From: Gammaproteobacteria bacterium | GTDB lineage: Bacteria; Pseudomonadota; Gammaproteobacteria; Pseudomonadales; Pseudohongiellaceae | Length of the DNA stretch: 32,380 nt | Assembly: GCA_002726595.1 (NCBI GenBank) | Contig: PBTO01000092.1 | Span: 1 to 32,380, forward strand | Direction: 5' to 3' | Shown: piece by piece, positions 28,642-32,380 of the stretch | How the letters are laid out: every line of letters begins with the position of its first letter | Numbering within the stretch: position 1 is the first letter of the stretch | Program-made: the position numbers and the translations under genes | The notes under the pieces: model-generated | Databases searched by the model: none | Told to the model about the DNA's origin: nothing | What the model saw: only the letters and a program-made list of their open reading frames with translations

Positions 28642-30756
28642 ATGGGTGATTTCCTGAAAATTATTCTTAAGATAGTGCTCTCGTTGCTGGCGATCGGGGT
28701 GCTATCAGCAATTTCCCTGATTTTTCTGGTCAACCCCAATCAATACAAACCGACTCTGGAACAGGCATTACTCGATAATACTGGCTACCAGCTTAATATC
28801 GCCGGCGATCTTGATCTGGCCTTCTCCCCCTATTTCGGCATCACGCTGAATGACGTACGACTGCGAAATCCCAACTCACCACAGGAACTCGCTTCCACTT
28901 CGGCAATCTCCTTACGAGCCAACCTGGGTTCTCTGATTCGTGGTCAGCTACTTATAGAAGAGTTTCGTGCAACCGATTTTCATGTTAACTCCTACGTAAA
29001 TACCAACGGTGACAGCATCTGGGATTTAGCGGCACCACTGGATAGTGGAACCAATCTCTACACCGCTGCCAGTGGCACAACCGACAACAGCAATTTACGC
29101 GCATCAGCGAGTAGTGGCGAATCGGATTCGGTCGTGATCGCGTTCGAACAGATCAGCATCGAGAATGCCAGCATCGATATCCAGAATCTGGAACAGGGGT
29201 ATCGATATAATATAAGTAATCTAAATTTTACCAGCAGTAGCAGCAACACCGAGGGGCGTCCGTTTCCCATCGATGTAAACTTTGAACTAGACTCAAATAT
29301 TACTGCTGAATCACGTAGCTTTCGCTTCGCTACTACAGCCCAATTGGACCTGGAAAACGGTACGGTTAATCTCGATGAAATAAACCTGAGTTTCACCCCC
29401 ATGTTGTTGCAGGGCAGCGTTAGTGCCAGCGGGCTAAATGACACCATAGTATTCGCCGGTAGCCTGCAATCAAATCAATTTAATGTTTTCAATTTACTCG
29501 ATTCACTAAATATTACAGAAGACGACCAGGATGACCTGGCCTTGCCAGGTATCAATACCGATACAGACCAGCAACTTAGTCTCGCTATAGAATTTTCCGG
29601 CGATGAAACACAATTTGCAATTACCGAATTCGTTGCCAATTTGGGCAACATGCAACTGGAAGCCGATGCCAACATACGTTACTCAGATGATTTTCTGCCA
29701 ACAAACATCAGTTATGATATATCGACTAATGCGCTTGATCTAAGCAACTTGCTTTCATCGGAACAAGAACCAACAATAGTGGAAGAGAGCTCCCAGCTTG
29801 CAGGTAACCAGCCAACTCAGCTCGCCCCAACAACGATTCCCAATCAGTCTGCCGAAGCCGATGTCGAGATTCCGGTGGACTTATTAAACAGCATAAGCAT
29901 GCTGGGTTCTATTTACATCGAGTCACTGTCACTCGATGGCCGTCAGTTTAGCAGTATAAATCTATTTACTAATTTGGAAAACGGCGTGCTCGATATTGAA
30001 ACCCAAACCATCGATGCGTTTGGTGGCCAGATTCAGGGCAATATGCGCCTGGATAGCCGAGGGGAGGAATCTGAGCTTACTACGCTGCTAAGCTTGCAAC
30101 AGCTTAATATCGTAGACCTGGCACTTACGCGGGCCGACCTGAACGCCATCACCGGGCGATTGGATGTGGAAGTGGATTACACCGCAAGTGGTAATACCGT
30201 CAATGGCTTGCTGGAGTCACTCAATGGATCCACTGTCTTTGCTATCAATGAAAACTCGGTAGACATAGGTGTTATCAAACAGGTATTCACCGCAATCACC
30301 GCCCTAAGTCCAGATGGCGACGGCATACAGCAATGGCCGGACGTCATGCAGTTTAGCGACCTCAGCGGTTATATTCTTCTCACCGAAGGCATCGGTCAAA
30401 ATCAGCAGATTAGATTGCGTATGGATAATTTTGATCTCAGCGGCAGCGGCGGCATCAACCTTGATGACAACTCATTCGACTACCAACTGGCTTTTACTCT
30501 GCTTGGCGAACCTCACCAGCAGACCATTCAAATCAATGAACGCTATCATGATATTCCCTGGCCAGTGCGGTGTGCTGCTATGCTTGCAGACGAGGTCATA
30601 CAATACTGTCGACCAGACTTTGTTGAGGTAAGAGAGATCTTTGCCCAAATGGGCCGCAATGAAGTCGGGCGTCGACTGGATGATGTCATTACCGATCAGG
30701 TCCCCGAGCAACTGCAGGACACCGCCCGGGGTTTACTGCGTAGTATTTTGAATTAA
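28642..30756 (+). CDS. AsmA family protein
   Basis: 704 aa; N-terminal TM, FLVNPNQYKPTLEQALLDNTGYQLNIAGDLDLAFSPYFGITLNDVRLRNP, C-terminal AsmA region. Confidence 0.9.
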   Translation: MGDFLKIILKIVLSLLAIGVLSAISLIFLVNPNQYKPTLEQALLDNTGYQLNIAGDLDLAFSPYFGITLNDVRLRNPNSPQELASTSAISLRANLGSLIRGQLLIEEFRATDFHVNSYVNTNGDSIWDLAAPLDSGTNLYTAASGTTDNSNLRASASSGESDSVVIAFEQISIENASIDIQNLEQGYRYNISNLNFTSSSSNTEGRPFPIDVNFELDSNITAESRSFRFATTAQLDLENGTVNLDEINLSFTPMLLQGSVSASGLNDTIVFAGSLQSNQFNVFNLLDSLNITEDDQDDLALPGINTDTDQQLSLAIEFSGDETQFAITEFVANLGNMQLEADANIRYSDDFLPTNISYDISTNALDLSNLLSSEQEPTIVEESSQLAGNQPTQLAPTTIPNQSAEADVEIPVDLLNSISMLGSIYIESLSLDGRQFSSINLFTNLENGVLDIETQTIDAFGGQIQGNMRLDSRGEESELTTLLSLQQLNIVDLALTRADLNAITGRLDVEVDYTASGNTVNGLLESLNGSTVFAINENSVDIGVIKQVFTAITALSPDGDGIQQWPDVMQFSDLSGYILLTEGIGQNQQIRLRMDNFDLSGSGGINLDDNSFDYQLAFTLLGEPHQQTIQINERYHDIPWPVRCAAMLADEVIQYCRPDFVEVREIFAQMGRNEVGRRLDDVITDQVPEQLQDTARGLLRSILN

Positions 30757-30796
30757 GGCACCTCTGATTAATTATCTCGATCTATAACAAGCCCCA

Positions 30797-31834
30797 ATGA
30801 TTGATTTCGCAAACCAGGTTCTCGATTGGTTTCAACAACACGGCCGCCACGATCTGCCCTGGCAGCAAAACCCCACACCCTATCGAGTCTGGGTTTCCGA
30901 GATTATGCTGCAGCAAACCCAGGTCAGCACGGTAATCCCCTACTATTTGCGATTCATGGCGCGTTTTCCCAGCGTTACCGAATTAGCCAGTGCACACATC
31001 GACCAGGTATTACACCTATGGACCGGTCTGGGTTATTACGCCAGAGCGCGAAACCTGCATAAAAGCGCAAAGACTATCGAAGCGAAACATCAGGGGAGTT
31101 TCCCGACCAGTATTGAGGAATTGATGCAACTCGATGGCTTGGGCAGGTCAACCGCTGGCGCCATCGCTGCCATTGCCATGCAGATCAGAGCTCCCATACT
31201 CGATGGTAACGTGAAGCGAGTACTGACTCGATATCACACCATTGAAGGATGGCCGGAACGCGCCAGTATAAAGCGGCAGCTATGGGAAATTGCCGAATGC
31301 CTGACCCCCCAAAATCAGGTAGCTGAATATACCCAGGCCATAATGGATCTGGGAGCCACCGTGTGCACGCGAAGCAATCCATCATGCATCCAGTGCCCTT
31401 TACAAACGGGCTGCAAGGCATTTACGCAAGGTAACCCGACCGACTATCCGGGTAAGAAACCGAAAAAAATCCTGCCAGTGAGATCAGCTACCCTCTTAAT
31501 CCTGCTAAATCCCTGTGGTGAGGTGCTGTTAGAGAAACGGCCGCCAACCGGGATATGGGGATCACTATGGAGCCTGCCAGAGATAAAAAGTGCCGGAAAA
31601 GAATTCGATATAAGACACTGCAGCATCGAATATAATACGCGAGAGGAACTGCCAGGGATTCGCCACACGTTCTCCCACTTTCACTTGGACATTACCCCGA
31701 TAAAGTTGCGTGCGAGACAAATAAATGATGAAGTAGCCGAGTCGGGTCGATGGTTATGGTATCCACTGGATCAATCCATCGAAGTGGGCCTGGCGGCACC
31801 GGTAAAGAAGCTGCTGACAACCCTGACCGAATAG
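30797..31834 (+). CDS. mutY: A/G-specific adenine glycosylase MutY
   Basis: GRHDLPWQQNPTPYRVWVSEIMLQQTQV, LDGLGRSTAGAIAA, Fe-S CX6CX2CX5C (CTRSNPSCIQCPLQTGC), C-terminal NUDIX-like domain. Confidence 0.96.
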   Translation: MIDFANQVLDWFQQHGRHDLPWQQNPTPYRVWVSEIMLQQTQVSTVIPYYLRFMARFPSVTELASAHIDQVLHLWTGLGYYARARNLHKSAKTIEAKHQGSFPTSIEELMQLDGLGRSTAGAIAAIAMQIRAPILDGNVKRVLTRYHTIEGWPERASIKRQLWEIAECLTPQNQVAEYTQAIMDLGATVCTRSNPSCIQCPLQTGCKAFTQGNPTDYPGKKPKKILPVRSATLLILLNPCGEVLLEKRPPTGIWGSLWSLPEIKSAGKEFDIRHCSIEYNTREELPGIRHTFSHFHLDITPIKLRARQINDEVAESGRWLWYPLDQSIEVGLAAPVKKLLTTLTE

Positions 31835-31849
31835 AGAGAGGAAGCCACC

Positions 31850-32122
31850 ATGGCACGAATGGTTCACTGCAAGAAATATGATAAAGAGCTCCCCGGCCTG
31901 ACCGTACCACCCTACCCTGGGACAAAAGGCCAGGAGATCTACGAGTCCGTCTCCCAGCAAGCCTGGAGTGAATGGCAAACTCAGCAGACCATGCTGATTA
32001 ATGAAAATCACCTGAGCATGGCCGTAGCCGAGGACAGAAAATACCTGCAAGATGAGATGGATAAGTTTCTGAATAACCAGGAATACCATCATGCTGCGGG
32101 CTATGTGCCAATAGAAAAGTGA
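31850..32122 (+). CDS. yggX: Probable Fe(2+)-trafficking protein (YggX family)
   Basis: [52 protein letters not shown]; directly downstream of mutY. Confidence 0.95.
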   Translation: MARMVHCKKYDKELPGLTVPPYPGTKGQEIYESVSQQAWSEWQTQQTMLINENHLSMAVAEDRKYLQDEMDKFLNNQEYHHAAGYVPIEK

Positions 32123-32207
32123 ATCAGCCCTATGGCTTGACTAATCAAGGCCTTGAAGGTTTAATACGCGGCTGCAAATAACAGTCAAAAAGGGCTGGGA
32201 TGAGCAG

Positions 32208-32249
32208 AGGTGCAAAGCGAAGCTTTGCCAAAGTGTGCAGGATGCACCT
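32208..32249 (+). repeat. Nested stem-loop upstream of tRNA-Phe
   Basis: Outer aggtgca/tgcacct; inner gcaaagc-gaa-gctttgc. Confidence 0.5.
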
Positions 32250-32269
32250 AAAGATTAGATCCAAATTAG

Positions 32270-32345
<76 letters not shown>

Positions 32346-32380
32346 TACTACTTTGATGACAAAGAGTTTCAGATAAATCT

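Overview
This looks like a chromosomal window from a marine-type gammaproteobacterium (taxonomic guess only). Most of it is conserved housekeeping sequence. In order: thiI(-); glnII (GSII glutamine synthetase), ntrB and ntrC (+); a long MSHA type IV pilus locus on the minus strand (mshI, mshI2, J, K, L, M, N, E, G, then Q); trmL(+); secB and a rhodanese gene (-); gpmI, envC and ctpA (+); hisF/A/H/B on the minus strand (transcribed B-H-A-F); then asmA-like, mutY, yggX and tRNA-Phe (+). The strongest unusual signal is that the MSHA locus appears decayed. mshG stops partway through and runs directly into an open 3' fragment of mshQ near 9186-9200, with no mshF/B/A/C/D/O/P (all the pilins) between them. 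In addition, mshG and the PilN-like mshI2 each carry one in-frame TAG codon. Secondary signals are two MITE-like intergenic palindromes bounded by CTAG (one on the ctpA stop codon, one inside the his operon), another nested inverted repeat upstream of gpmI, a perfect NtrC-box palindrome upstream of ntrB, and a tRNA-Phe with a C2:C71 acceptor mismatch. I found no CRISPR array, phage, defence system or clearly novel multi-gene system.
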